DNA of 64,000 bases, taken from contig NZ_SZPZ01000005.1 of NCBI RefSeq assembly GCF_005233875.1, positions 248,001-312,000 on the forward strand, written 5' to 3'. Below are positions 17,942 to 26,094 of the stretch, in pieces (within the stretch, counting starts at the first letter, position 1; each line of letters starts with the position of its first letter). A model generated the notes under the pieces. That model ran no database searches. It was not told where the DNA came from and was given only the letters and a program-made list of their open reading frames with translations. The position numbers and the translations under genes were made by a program. This DNA is from Kribbella jiaozuonensis (GTDB taxonomy: Bacteria; Actinomycetota; Actinomycetes; Propionibacteriales; Kribbellaceae).

Positions 17942-18265
17942 ATGATCTTCATCACCGCCAAGTTCCGGGTGAAGCCTGAACACGCCGACAACTGGCCGTC
18001 CATCACCGCCGACTTCACCACTGCGACCCGCTCCGAGCTGGGCTGCCTGTGGTTCGACTGGTCCCGCTCCCTCGACGACTCGAACGAGTACGTCCTGGTC
18101 GAAGCGTTCGCCGACGACGACGCCGCCACTCACCATGTCACCTCGGCCCACTTCAAGGCCGCCCAGGAGCACCTGCCTCCGCACCTGGTCGAGACGCCGC
18201 GGATCGTGAACTTCAAGCTGCCTCAGGATGACTGGTCCGAGCTCGGCGAACTCGCCGTGAAGTAA
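17942..18265 (+). CDS. Antibiotic-biosynthesis-monooxygenase (ABM/YgiN) fold protein
   Basis: 107 aa; GGAGGAAG lies eight bases before the ATG. The ABM ferredoxin-like fold is clear from MIFITAKFRVKPEHADNW, the central ELGCLWFDWSRSLDDSNEYV and the late AHFKAAQEHLP. Such proteins are small dimeric quinol or heme-type monooxygenases; which reaction applies here is unknown. The last 53 bases overlap the end of the convergent DUF916 gene, the longest gene overlap in the window, and no terminator separates them. Confidence 0.88.
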   Translation: MIFITAKFRVKPEHADNWPSITADFTTATRSELGCLWFDWSRSLDDSNEYVLVEAFADDDAATHHVTSAHFKAAQEHLPPHLVETPRIVNFKLPQDDWSELGELAVK

Positions 18266-19172
18266 CCAGCACCACAACGGCCAGGCACAGTACGACGAGG
18301 ACGAGCAGGGCCGCCCACGGGATGCTCCAGGCGTGGGCGGTCGCAGTGACCGTGTCGAGCGTGCCGGTCGAGCCGGCCGCATCGGTGAGGAGCGGGAGCA
18401 GCGTGACGGTTCCCGTCTCGCGGATGAGCGGCCTGACTCCGTCGACCTTCGCGGAGACCTTCCAGCTCTCACCCGGGAGTAGCTGAGGCGTGTCGTCGAC
18501 GTGGGCCGACCCGACTCGGCCGGCCCCGAACAGTCCGACCAGCGACGTCGACGGGCGCGCGGCGAGGATTGCGTTGCCGGTGTTGCGGATCGTGTAGGTG
18601 ACGGTGGCGTCGGCCTTCGCGAACGGGACCGCCGTACCCGAGTAGTGGATCTTGACGTCGTCGACCGACACGCTCGGCTCGAGTGCGCCACTCACTCGCA
18701 CCCGGATCCGGATCGCCAGGCGGCGGTCCACATCACCGCTCTGCTTCAACGACGTGACAATCCCGCCCAGGTGGTCGCCGGGTGTGGCGCCGGCCGGGAC
18801 GGCGAGGGTGAACGGTACCTGGAGCGACTTGCCAGGTTGGATGGTCACCTGCGCGCTGGGCGTGTGGACCCACGTCCCCACACCGGTCGACTTGGCGTCG
18901 TCGGTGAGGAGATCGAGCCGTCCGTCGTCCGTGGTGAACCCGTCAGCGGCGTACACCCCGAGCGTGAGCGGGGTCTTGCTGCTGTTCGCGACGACGAGGG
19001 CGTCTTGGACCTCGCCGCCGGGGTCGACCGTGTAGCTGTAGTTCTGCCGATCGGACCCGAAGCTGTTGGCCGCCGTACTGACCGACCAGGGGACGTCGTC
19101 GGCAGCAACGGCCGTCCCGGCACCGGTCATCACACCGACCGCTGCCAAGAGTGTCGCGAGTAGTCCGCGCAT
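18213..19172 (-). CDS. Membrane-anchored DUF916-type surface protein
   Basis: 319 aa. Signal peptide 1-24 (ends AVAA), two beta-sandwich regions including VPFTLAVPAGATPGDHLGGI, a motif typical of DUF916/WxL-interacting proteins, and a C-terminal transmembrane helix (about 285-307) followed by a positively charged tail that stays in the cytosol. So it is a cell-surface protein anchored at its C-terminus; ligand unknown. AAGGA lies four bases before the ATG. Transcribed in the same direction as the phosphatase gene to its right, from which it is separated by a hairpin. Confidence 0.8.
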   Translation of the reverse strand: MRGLLATLLAAVGVMTGAGTAVAADDVPWSVSTAANSFGSDRQNYSYTVDPGGEVQDALVVANSSKTPLTLGVYAADGFTTDDGRLDLLTDDAKSTGVGTWVHTPSAQVTIQPGKSLQVPFTLAVPAGATPGDHLGGIVTSLKQSGDVDRRLAIRIRVRVSGALEPSVSVDDVKIHYSGTAVPFAKADATVTYTIRNTGNAILAARPSTSLVGLFGAGRVGSAHVDDTPQLLPGESWKVSAKVDGVRPLIRETGTVTLLPLLTDAAGSTGTLDTVTATAHAWSIPWAALLVLVVLCLAVVVLVTSRRVRRARTSHPEAA

Positions 19173-19193
19173 GGGGTCCTTCCGAAATGAGGA

Positions 19194-19229
19194 GATCGGG
19201 ATGGGCGCCTCCTGACGCCCACCCCGATC
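19194..19229 (-). terminator. Hairpin between phosphatase and DUF916 genes
   Basis: GATCGGG-A-TGGGCG pairs with CGCCCA-C-CCCGATC (one A/C mispair), loop CCTCCTGA. No T-run; probably a terminator of the U-tail-less kind, or a processing site, after the phosphatase gene. Confidence 0.55.
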
Positions 19230-19241
19230 GGATTGGTCAGG

Positions 19242-20804
19242 TCAGCTCACACTGGTGAGCGTCGTGACGCCCTTCTGGTTCTTGCTGACCGTCCAGTCGT
19301 GGCCGCCCGGGTGACCCCAGGAACCGTGGCCGTGGCTGTTGTACGGACGGATGGTCACCTTGTCGACCAGCGAGCCGACCGGCTTGGCCGGGCTGGCGCC
19401 GCTGTTCGGGCCGCACCAGGAGACCTTGCCGAGCTCGACCGCCGCGTTCGGGGCCGCGCAGGTGCCACTGCGGACGTTCTCGACCACGAGCTTGTCCTTG
19501 CGCACCTCCACCTTGACGTAGGTCCGCACGTGCTCCTGGTTCTCCACCGAGTTGGCCCAGTGGTTCTTCGGGTTCAGCGGGTCCGGACCGTAGTTCGGGT
19601 CCTTGGTGGTGTCCGGCGCGGTCAGGTCGTAGTACTTCGACCCCGACGCCGAGTCGGCCGTCACGTAGATGACACCGCCCGGTCCCTGCACGACCTGGGC
19701 CGCGCCCGGCTGCTCGGCCGCGTTCGCCTTCTTGCCGTTCTTGATCACGTAGCTGCGCGAGTAGCTGTGGTCGTGGCCCTGCAGCACCAGATCGACGCCG
19801 AGCTTCGAGAACGCGGTCGGGAAGTCCTGACGGCGTACCTGGTTGTCGGAGTCGTTGGCGTGGTCGGCCGGCGAGTAGATCGAGTGGTGGTACACGAGCA
19901 CCGTGTACTTCGCCTTGCTGCCGTGCGCCTTGACCACCTTCGAGACGTAGTCGAGGTGCGCGGCGTCCGCGCCGTTGGCGTAGGCGTTGCTGTTCAGGTC
20001 GATGAACAGCACGTCCTTGTAGAGGTACCAGTAGTCGCCACCGGACTGCGTGCTCGAGTCGCCCTGGTAGAAGGCGGCCGAGCGGTCGGTGTTCGGCGTC
20101 CAGAAGTGCTGCTCGTAGGCCTTGCCGCCGACGTCGTGGTTACCGATGGTCGCGGCCCACGGGTACTGGCGGAGCTTGTCGGGCGCCAGGAACGCGTTCC
20201 ACATCGTCTCGGTGTTCGCGACCTCGACCTGGTCACCACCCGACACCAGCAGCTCGGCGCTGGGGTTGGCGGTGAGGGCGACGTTCACGGTGTCCAGCCA
20301 GCCGGCGCCGTCCTTGGCGACGTCGCCGGACGAGCCAATCTGCGGGTCGCCGAAGAACAGGAAGTTGAAGTCGCCGTTGAAGGACTGCGTCTTGAACGAG
20401 TACGTCGGCGACCAGTTGCCGTCGCTGCCGACCCGGTACGAGTACGACGTGTACTGGCGCAGGCCGTCGATCGTCGCGTGTCCGTTGTAGCCGCCGTTGA
20501 CCTTGTTCGCCGCCACGGTCGCGGAGTACGTCGCGGTGTGCCGCGGGAACTTGCCGTGGACGACCTGGCGAGTGGGAGCGACCTGCACGAACTGCTTCGC
20601 ACCGGTCGGGGCGTACCAGCTGACGACGCGCTGCGACTCCTTCGCGCCGACGCCGAGGACGATGCCGGTCGGAGCTGATCCGGCGGTGGTGGCCGTCGTA
20701 CTGGCGGCAGCCTGGCCCACACCTCCGAACGCCGTTGCGGTCGCGACGACCGCCACGGTGAGGCACGCGGCCACGCGGGACCGTGCCCGGTTGATGAGCT
20801 TCAT
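19242..20804 (-). CDS. Secreted purple-acid-phosphatase-like metallophosphoesterase
   Basis: 520 aa. Signal peptide about 1-34 (ends AAAS), a fibronectin-like PAP N-terminal domain about 45-140 (RYRVGSD-type strands), then a calcineurin-like phosphoesterase with the full metal-ligand series: GDPQ, SGGDQVE, GNHD, VYHHS and GHDHSYSR. Releases phosphate from phosphate esters outside the cell. A PHO-box-like repeat lies about 75 bases upstream, which fits induction by phosphate starvation through PhoP (inference). The C-terminal 60 residues (HGHGSWGHPGGHDW) are histidine/glycine-rich. Confidence 0.92.
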   Translation of the reverse strand: MKLINRARSRVAACLTVAVVATATAFGGVGQAAASTTATTAGSAPTGIVLGVGAKESQRVVSWYAPTGAKQFVQVAPTRQVVHGKFPRHTATYSATVAANKVNGGYNGHATIDGLRQYTSYSYRVGSDGNWSPTYSFKTQSFNGDFNFLFFGDPQIGSSGDVAKDGAGWLDTVNVALTANPSAELLVSGGDQVEVANTETMWNAFLAPDKLRQYPWAATIGNHDVGGKAYEQHFWTPNTDRSAAFYQGDSSTQSGGDYWYLYKDVLFIDLNSNAYANGADAAHLDYVSKVVKAHGSKAKYTVLVYHHSIYSPADHANDSDNQVRRQDFPTAFSKLGVDLVLQGHDHSYSRSYVIKNGKKANAAEQPGAAQVVQGPGGVIYVTADSASGSKYYDLTAPDTTKDPNYGPDPLNPKNHWANSVENQEHVRTYVKVEVRKDKLVVENVRSGTCAAPNAAVELGKVSWCGPNSGASPAKPVGSLVDKVTIRPYNSHGHGSWGHPGGHDWTVSKNQKGVTTLTSVS

Positions 20805-20877
20805 CGAGTGTCCGTCCGTTCTGATGAGCGGGTCGGAAGAGACCCAGGCTGAATGTCTCCCTGGCCGATGTAATTAA

Positions 20878-20894
20878 GGTGAACCGTGGTTTAC
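20878..20894 (-). promoter_or_regulatory. PHO-box-like direct repeat upstream of the phosphatase
   Basis: On the minus strand GTAAACC and GTTCACC stand 10 bp apart (+ strand GGTGAAC 20878-20884 and GGTTTAC 20888-20894). The second copy is the consensus heptamer of streptomycete PhoP sites, which normally repeat every 11 bp; the first copy is degenerate. Position and the phosphatase gene make PhoP control plausible. Confidence 0.5.
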
Positions 20895-20902
20895 GTCTTG
20901 CT

Positions 20903-22093
20903 CTAGAGCCGCTGTACGAACCACACCAGTCCCGCGACGGTCACCCCGGCGGCGATCGCCCCGGTCGTCCACAGCGCCACGGTCGGCGCGCGATGACGCA
21001 GTACGGCGAGCAGCGGGAAGGTGATCGCGATCAGCCCCAGCTGGACGGTCTCGATGCCGACATTGAACACGAGCAACGACCACAGCAACGTCCACGACCA
21101 GGCTTGCTGGATACCGAGCGCTCCGGCGAAGCCGATCCCGTGGACCAGGCCGAAGCAGAAGACGACCCCGAGCCGGGTCCACCCGGCCCGGTCGAGACTC
21201 AGGTGACTGCGACTCTCGGTCTCGAGATCGGTCGCGAGCCGGCCGCGCCGCCAGAGCCGCCACAGATGCCAGCCGGCAACGACCGCGATGGACAGCGCGA
21301 TCACCGGCTCGATGAAGGACGGCGACACGTGGACGACGCCGAGCGCGGCCAGGATGAAGGTGACCGAGTGGGCGAGCGTGAAGGTCGTTGCCGCGAGCAC
21401 GATTTCTCGCAGCCGACGCGATCCGGCGATCAGCGCGAGCAGGAACAGGATGTGGTCGAGCCCGGTGAGCAGGTGTTCGGCGCCGAGCCGGAAGAACTCC
21501 CAGAAGCGTTCGGTCCACGCCTGATGGGTCGAGAACGACGGATGCGCCGAGTCGAGCGCGCTGCTGCCCTTCTGCAGGTCCAGGTCGTAGGTGACGATCG
21601 TCTTGGTCCCCTTCACATACGTCTCGCTGTCGGGGAACAGACCGCTGCGCACCTCGTGTGCGTCTGCCTTCGGGCACCCGTAGTCGAGCACCAGGAACGC
21701 GTACGGGACGCCTTCACGCTGCTGAATGGTGAAGTCGCCTTGCTGCGTCGGCGTACACGCCTGACCGTCGGCCTTGATGTCGAAGCGCTGGGTGACGTAC
21801 TTCAGGACCGATGCGTCATGTGCGGCCAGCGCTTGCGCCTGCTTGGTCGCGTCGCCTGCGTCGAACGCCGCCGTACCTGCCTTGAACAGCGGATCGTCCT
21901 TCTCGTAGTCCGCTGCGGACACGACGAGCAGGTCGTACTCCAGTCCGAGCTGGGCGCGCACGTGACCAGTCGCCGGCGCGGACAGATCGACGTACACGGT
22001 CGAGCTGAATCCATGGGCCTGGGCAGGCACGACACTCAGCCAGAGAGCCACCACAAGAAGGGCACACCGCCCAAGACCTCGCATGGCTCGCAC
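20903..22093 (-). CDS. HupE/UreJ-like integral membrane protein with extracytoplasmic N-terminal domain
   Basis: 396 aa from GTG 22093 (an ATG three codons later is equally possible; no clear ribosome site). Signal peptide about 1-27 (AQA-HG). A soluble domain of about 165 residues with two cysteines follows, then roughly seven membrane helices. LLTGLDHILFLLALIAGS, FTLAHSVTFILAALG and GLVHGIGFAGALG carry the histidines typical of HupE/UreJ_2 proteins, which are linked to nickel or cobalt uptake. No urease or hydrogenase genes are near, so the transported ion, if any, is unknown. Confidence 0.85.
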   Translation of the reverse strand: MRAMRGLGRCALLVVALWLSVVPAQAHGFSSTVYVDLSAPATGHVRAQLGLEYDLLVVSAADYEKDDPLFKAGTAAFDAGDATKQAQALAAHDASVLKYVTQRFDIKADGQACTPTQQGDFTIQQREGVPYAFLVLDYGCPKADAHEVRSGLFPDSETYVKGTKTIVTYDLDLQKGSSALDSAHPSFSTHQAWTERFWEFFRLGAEHLLTGLDHILFLLALIAGSRRLREIVLAATTFTLAHSVTFILAALGVVHVSPSFIEPVIALSIAVVAGWHLWRLWRRGRLATDLETESRSHLSLDRAGWTRLGVVFCFGLVHGIGFAGALGIQQAWSWTLLWSLLVFNVGIETVQLGLIAITFPLLAVLRHRAPTVALWTTGAIAAGVTVAGLVWFVQRL

Positions 22094-22217
22094 GCTGCAC
22101 CCGACCAGTGAACACCGGACAACCCCCAGGCGAACGCTGGCCGTCTCGCCACTTCGAAGTCGACGCCATGAGGTATGAAGGGTTCCGGCCTGATCACCTC
22201 ACCCCGGAGACGATCCT

Positions 22218-22880
22218 TTGCCCGTACGACGCCGGTCGGCCTGCGCGCTCGCCACCGTCTTCCTGCTGGCCGGCTGCAACTCGTCCGACGAGTGGTCCCA
22301 GCCACACGCCGTACCGGCCCCGGTCGGTGCCCTCGGCAGTGGTTTCGTCGACCCGTCCGCGCCGCCGTCTCCGGAGGCCACGATCACGCCGAGCCCCGGC
22401 TCGTGGGACGACGTCCATCCGGGGAAGGGCTATCGGGTGGTGCTGCTGACCGCCGGAACCGACGCGCAGACGAAGACCCTGGTCACCGCCGTCCATGACT
22501 GGGCAGCCGCGGAGAAGGTCAGTCTCAAGACCGTCACCGCGGATGCACCGAGCCAGTACGTCGACAAGGCAACCGAAGCGATCAAGCTCGCACCGGACCT
22601 CATCATCAGCGCAGGCAACGCGCTCGTCGACCCGTTGGCCGTCATCACTGCCAACCACCTCGACCGGCAGTTCCTGGTCATCGGCGCCGAACTGGCCGAA
22701 CCCACGGCGAACGTCACCGCGGCGACCTGGGCCGGCGCCTCGTACCGCGGCGAAGGTCTGGGCACCTCGACGAGCTTCGACCCGGCGTCGTTCACCCCGG
22801 CCCACGCCGACGCAGCCCTCCGAGCCGGTGCCGCGGCAGTCCTCTCCCGCCACACCGGCATCGTCATCTGGATCTCGTGA
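22218..22880 (+). CDS. Lipoprotein, BMP/periplasmic-binding-like fold
   Basis: 220 aa from TTG 22218, chosen because GGAG (22206-22209) lies eight bases upstream. Lipobox LAGC with lipidated cysteine at about 20, a Pro/Ser-rich linker to about 65, then an alternating beta/alpha region (YRVVLLTAGT, APDLIISAGNALVDPL, QFLVIGAEL) like the first lobe of a BMP/PnrA-type substrate-binding protein. Only about one lobe is present and no ABC transporter genes are adjacent, so ligand binding is a guess. Faces the HupE gene. Confidence 0.75.
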   Translation: MPVRRRSACALATVFLLAGCNSSDEWSQPHAVPAPVGALGSGFVDPSAPPSPEATITPSPGSWDDVHPGKGYRVVLLTAGTDAQTKTLVTAVHDWAAAEKVSLKTVTADAPSQYVDKATEAIKLAPDLIISAGNALVDPLAVITANHLDRQFLVIGAELAEPTANVTAATWAGASYRGEGLGTSTSFDPASFTPAHADAALRAGAAAVLSRHTGIVIWIS

Positions 22881-22882
22881 CG

Positions 22883-23521
22883 TCAGCGGACGAGCGCCTG
22901 TCCGAGCGGAAGCGCCTTACCACCCGTCGCTTGCGAGGCCGAGCTGAAGAACAGATAGACACCTACTGCGGCGAAGACGAACACCACCACACCGGCAACC
23001 TTCAGCGTGCCCGCTGACTGCTGCAGCGTGCCGATCAGAACTAGCACCAGGGCAAGTTCGATCAGCGCGAAGAGCACTGTGTAGGCCATCGGCAGCCGGA
23101 GTGTGGCCAGGGTCAGCATCCCGACCACCACCAGCCACGAGATCACGTAGAGGCCCTGCGTATGGAGTGCGTCCCCGGCAGCGATAGCGAACCAGTTGTG
23201 CGTCAGGCCGAGCACGAGCGTCGCGTAGCTCAGCCAGAACCCGGCGAAGATGCCGAACACTCCGGCCACGGCGCTCTGCCCGAGAGCCGCCGACCAGATT
23301 GCCGCGACCAGCAGACCCACGCTGGTTGCCGCGACGATGATCGGGAGCGAAGCCCCGACCCCCGCAGCAGATACGTAGCCGACAAGCACGAGACCGAGCG
23401 CGACCGACCCGACGATGAAGCTGGGCAGACCGATCAGGGCCGGGTCTCCGGTCACAGCCGGGGCGGCTTCGGCAGGTAGTTGTTCTTGGAGGCTGTGGGC
23501 ATCGGCATCGATAGTGGTCAT
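22883..23521 (-). CDS. GPR1/FUN34/YaaH-family acetate permease
   Basis: 212 aa with AAAGGAG seven bases before the ATG. The DPALIGLPSFIVGS segment is the family signature (NPAPLGL-like) and about six transmembrane helices follow. Family members carry acetate or succinate with protons across the cytoplasmic membrane. The divergent neighbour is a Zn alcohol dehydrogenase and the gap holds two TCTC-N5-GAGA sites, so a shared role in two-carbon or alcohol metabolism is likely (inference). Ends two bases from the convergent lipoprotein gene. Confidence 0.9.
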   Translation of the reverse strand: MTTIDADAHSLQEQLPAEAAPAVTGDPALIGLPSFIVGSVALGLVLVGYVSAAGVGASLPIIVAATSVGLLVAAIWSAALGQSAVAGVFGIFAGFWLSYATLVLGLTHNWFAIAAGDALHTQGLYVISWLVVVGMLTLATLRLPMAYTVLFALIELALVLVLIGTLQQSAGTLKVAGVVVFVFAAVGVYLFFSSASQATGGKALPLGQALVR

Positions 23522-23586
23522 GGCGAGCTCCTTTCCGGGGTGCGTCCCCGGCTGTGATCAGTCTCACCACCTGCTGCCGTCCGGTA

Positions 23587-23632
23587 TGTCTCGATTTGAG
23601 AGGCGGCTCAGCGGGGCTGTCTCAAGATGAGA
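23587..23632. promoter_or_regulatory. Two TGTCTC-N5-GAGA sites 31 bp apart
   Basis: TGTCTC-GATTT-GAGA (23587-23601) and TGTCTC-AAGAT-GAGA (23618-23632) are direct copies of a short inverted repeat, spaced three helical turns apart, between the divergent acetate-permease and alcohol dehydrogenase genes. The form resembles sites of GAF/Fis-type (AcoR/MimR-like) activators of alcohol genes; no such regulator is in the window. Confidence 0.5.
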
Positions 23633-23731
23633 TCAGCGCCGTGCTGCTGCGATGTGACCATCCGTTAGGTACCGGTGCGCGCCCTTGGTGCCGATCGAGT
23701 CACCCGCGTGGCCGATGAGAACGGAGTACCG

Positions 23732-24784
23732 ATGAAGGCTCTCGTGTACCACGGACCTGGCCAGAAGGCATGGGAAGAGGTCCCGAATCCCGCGATCAAG
23801 GACCCGACCGATGCGATCGTCAAGGTCGAGGCCACCACCATCTGCGGCACGGACCTGCACATCCTCAAGGGGGATGTTCCCGCCGTCACCGACGGCCGGA
23901 TCCTCGGCCACGAAGGAGTCGGTGTAGTCACCGAGGTCGGCTCCGGCTGCAAGAACGTGAAGGTCGGCGACCGGGTCATCATCTCCTGCATCAGCAAGTG
24001 CGGGACATGCGACTACTGCAAGGCCGGCCTGCCCTCGCACTGCAAGACGCTCGGCGGAATCGGCTGGATCTTCGGGCACCTCATCGACGGGACGCAGGCC
24101 GAGTACGTGCGCGTGCCGTACGCCGACAACGGGCTGATCCCGCTCCCAGAGGGCGTCTCGGCCGAAGCGGGCACGATGCTGAGCGACATCCTCCCCACCG
24201 GCTACGAGATCGGCGTACTCAATGGTGCCGTGAAGGCCGGGGACGTCGTCGCCGTCATCGGCGCCGGTCCGGTCGGACTCGCGGCGATCATGACCGCCAG
24301 CACAGCCGGCGCGTCGGCCGTTATCGCCGTCGACACCAACAAGTTCCGGCTCGATCAGTCGCGTGATTTCGGCGCGACCGAGACCCTCGAAGTCAGCTCC
24401 GGCCAGGACGTCGCGGCAGCACTACGCGAGCTCAGCTCCGACGGGCTCGGCGTCGATGTCGCCATCGAGGCGGTCGGCCTCCCCGGCACCTTCGGCACAG
24501 CCCTCGAGTCGGTCCGCCCCGGCGGCCACGTCGCCAACGTCGGCGTCCACGGCGAGAGCGTCCAGTTCCCGATCGAGCGGCACTGGATCAACAACCTCAC
24601 CATCACCACCGGCCTGGTCAACGCCATCACCGCCCCCGAACTCCTCGAAGACATCAAGGCAGGCACCATCGCCCCCGAGAAGTTCATCACCCACCACTTC
24701 ACCTTCGACCAGTTCGACGAGGCCTACAACACCTTCACCAACGCCGCCGAACAAGAAGCCCTCAAGGTCATCATCACCCAGTAA
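23732..24784 (+). CDS. Zinc-dependent alcohol dehydrogenase
   Basis: 350 aa from ATG 23732 with GGAG seven bases before; 19 in-frame codons upstream are not needed. Medium-chain dehydrogenase: catalytic zinc ligands in TICGTDLH and GHEGVG, structural-zinc cysteines in SKCGTCDYCKAGLPSHC, and the Rossmann motif VIGAGPVGLAAI. VDTNKFRLD after the glycine loop suggests NAD(H). Oxidises or reduces a short alcohol or aldehyde in the cytosol. Divergent from the acetate permease with shared TCTC-N5-GAGA sites; ends just before a bidirectional hairpin. Confidence 0.93.
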   Translation: MKALVYHGPGQKAWEEVPNPAIKDPTDAIVKVEATTICGTDLHILKGDVPAVTDGRILGHEGVGVVTEVGSGCKNVKVGDRVIISCISKCGTCDYCKAGLPSHCKTLGGIGWIFGHLIDGTQAEYVRVPYADNGLIPLPEGVSAEAGTMLSDILPTGYEIGVLNGAVKAGDVVAVIGAGPVGLAAIMTASTAGASAVIAVDTNKFRLDQSRDFGATETLEVSSGQDVAAALRELSSDGLGVDVAIEAVGLPGTFGTALESVRPGGHVANVGVHGESVQFPIERHWINNLTITTGLVNAITAPELLEDIKAGTIAPEKFITHHFTFDQFDEAYNTFTNAAEQEALKVIITQ

Positions 24785-24798
24785 CCCCAGACAAAGGC

Positions 24799-24828
24799 GA
24801 AGGCCCGGACCTGATGGTCCGGGCCTTC
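24799..24828. terminator. Bidirectional hairpin between alcohol dehydrogenase and tRNA-fMet
   Basis: 13-bp perfect stem (24799-24811 with 24816-24828), TGAT loop. On the minus strand it is followed by GCCTTTGT, so it ends the tRNA transcript, and it may also stop the dehydrogenase mRNA. Confidence 0.8.
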
Positions 24829-24830
24829 TG

Positions 24831-24907
24831 TGGTAGCGGGGGCAGGATTTGAACCTGCGACCTCTGGGTTATGAGCCCAGCGAGCTACCGAGCTGCTCCA
24901 CCCCGCG
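24831..24907 (-). tRNA. Initiator tRNA-fMet (CAT anticodon), CCA encoded
   Basis: 77 nt read on the minus strand. Anticodon CAT in loop CTCATAA closed by CTGGG/CCCAG, that is three consecutive G:C pairs below the loop, the mark of an initiator. The first base C faces U72 (no pair), again an initiator feature in actinobacteria. T arm GCAGG-TTCAAAT-CCTGC and D arm with AGCTCGGTAGCT are intact; the 3' CCA is in the DNA. Confidence 0.97.
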
Positions 24908-25011
24908 CCGTTGTGTCTTTAGTTTAGAGGATCGGGGCTGAGCAACCAAATCGGTTCCCGGAGTGCCGAAATCCTGTGTTCGGCGGGGGCGGATCGGCGT
25001 ACCTTCCGAGT

Positions 25012-25977
25012 ATGTCCCGACACGTCATCCGTCCGTTCGAGGAGGCGGATCTGGCAGCCGCCGCCAGTCTGCTCGCCCAGCGGCATCGGGAGCACCGCAA
25101 GCGTCACCCTTTGCTTCCGGCGGACTACGAAGACGAGCGACTTGCGCTCGTCGAGGTGACCGCGGCCTGGGAGAGCGAGGGCGCGTCCGGCGCGGTCATG
25201 GTCGAGGGCGGCGAAGTCACCGGTTACCTGCTCGCCGCGCCCAAGCCGTCGGCGGTCTGGGGTCCGAACATCTGGGTCGAGGCGGCCGGTCACACCGTCC
25301 GCGAGCCGGAACACATTCGCGACCTGTACGGCGCCGCCGCCGAGCAATGGGTCGACGACGGCCGCATCGCGCATTACGTGCTGGTGCCCGATGATGCCGA
25401 GCTGATCGATGCCTGGTTCCGCCTGGCGTTCGGCTCGCAGCACGCGCACGCGGTCCGCCCGGTGCCGGACACTCCGTTGCCCCCGGCACGCGATCTCGTC
25501 GTACGCCGTGCTGCCCGCGCGGACATCCCGGTACTCGCGGAGCTCGATCTCGTCCTGCCCCAGCACCAGGGTCTGTCGCCGGTGTTCTCGTCCGGGGAGA
25601 TCCCGACGCTCGAGGAGGCGGTGGCGGACTGGGAGGAGTCGATCGACGACCAGGACTACGCGACCTTCGTTGCCGAGTACAACGGTCAGGTCATCGGGTC
25701 CGCGGTGGGTTGTTCGCTGGACAAGTCGAGCGCGCACAACGGGCTGGCCAAGCCGGACAATGCCGGCTTCCTCGGGTTCGCCGCGGTACTGCCGTCGGCG
25801 CGTGGGCTCGGCGCCGGACGTGCGCTGGGCGAGGCGGTGCTGCAGTGGTCGGCTGACACCGGCTACACGTCGGTCGTGACCGACTGGCGGGTGACGAACC
25901 TGTTGTCGTCGCGAGCTTGGCCCCGGCTCGGGTTCCGGCAGACGTTCCATCGCTTGCACCGACTGATCGGCCACTGA
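25012..25977 (+). CDS. GNAT-superfamily N-acetyltransferase with two acetyltransferase domains
   Basis: 321 aa from ATG 25012. Two GNAT-like halves: residues about 1-155 (HVIRPFEEADLAAAASLLA) lack a good acetyl-CoA loop, while about 165-321 carry one (VLPSARGLGAGRALGEAVLQ) and the closing WPRLGFRQTFHRLHR. Transfers an acetyl group to an unknown amine. Leaderless type: TACCTT (25000-25005) ends six bases before the ATG and no ribosome site is present. Confidence 0.88.
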   Translation: MSRHVIRPFEEADLAAAASLLAQRHREHRKRHPLLPADYEDERLALVEVTAAWESEGASGAVMVEGGEVTGYLLAAPKPSAVWGPNIWVEAAGHTVREPEHIRDLYGAAAEQWVDDGRIAHYVLVPDDAELIDAWFRLAFGSQHAHAVRPVPDTPLPPARDLVVRRAARADIPVLAELDLVLPQHQGLSPVFSSGEIPTLEEAVADWEESIDDQDYATFVAEYNGQVIGSAVGCSLDKSSAHNGLAKPDNAGFLGFAAVLPSARGLGAGRALGEAVLQWSADTGYTSVVTDWRVTNLLSSRAWPRLGFRQTFHRLHRLIGH

Positions 25978-26049
25978 TTCCGGCGTTGTCCACAGGATCG
26001 AATTCGCGTGTCCTGGCACGTGCCGATCGCGGCATCTTCTTGGGCGTAA

Positions 26050-26074
26050 GGCGTCTCGCAGCAGGCGAGGCGCC
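26050..26074 (+). other. Stem-loop in the leader of the secreted-protein gene
   Basis: GGCGTCTCGC (26050-26059) pairs with GCGAGGCGCC (26065-26074) with one G-T pair, followed by CTCTTCCCC and then the ribosome site AGGAGG. Could be a leader hairpin or weak attenuator. Confidence 0.35.
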
Positions 26075-26094
26075 CTCTTCCCCAGGAGGCAGTC

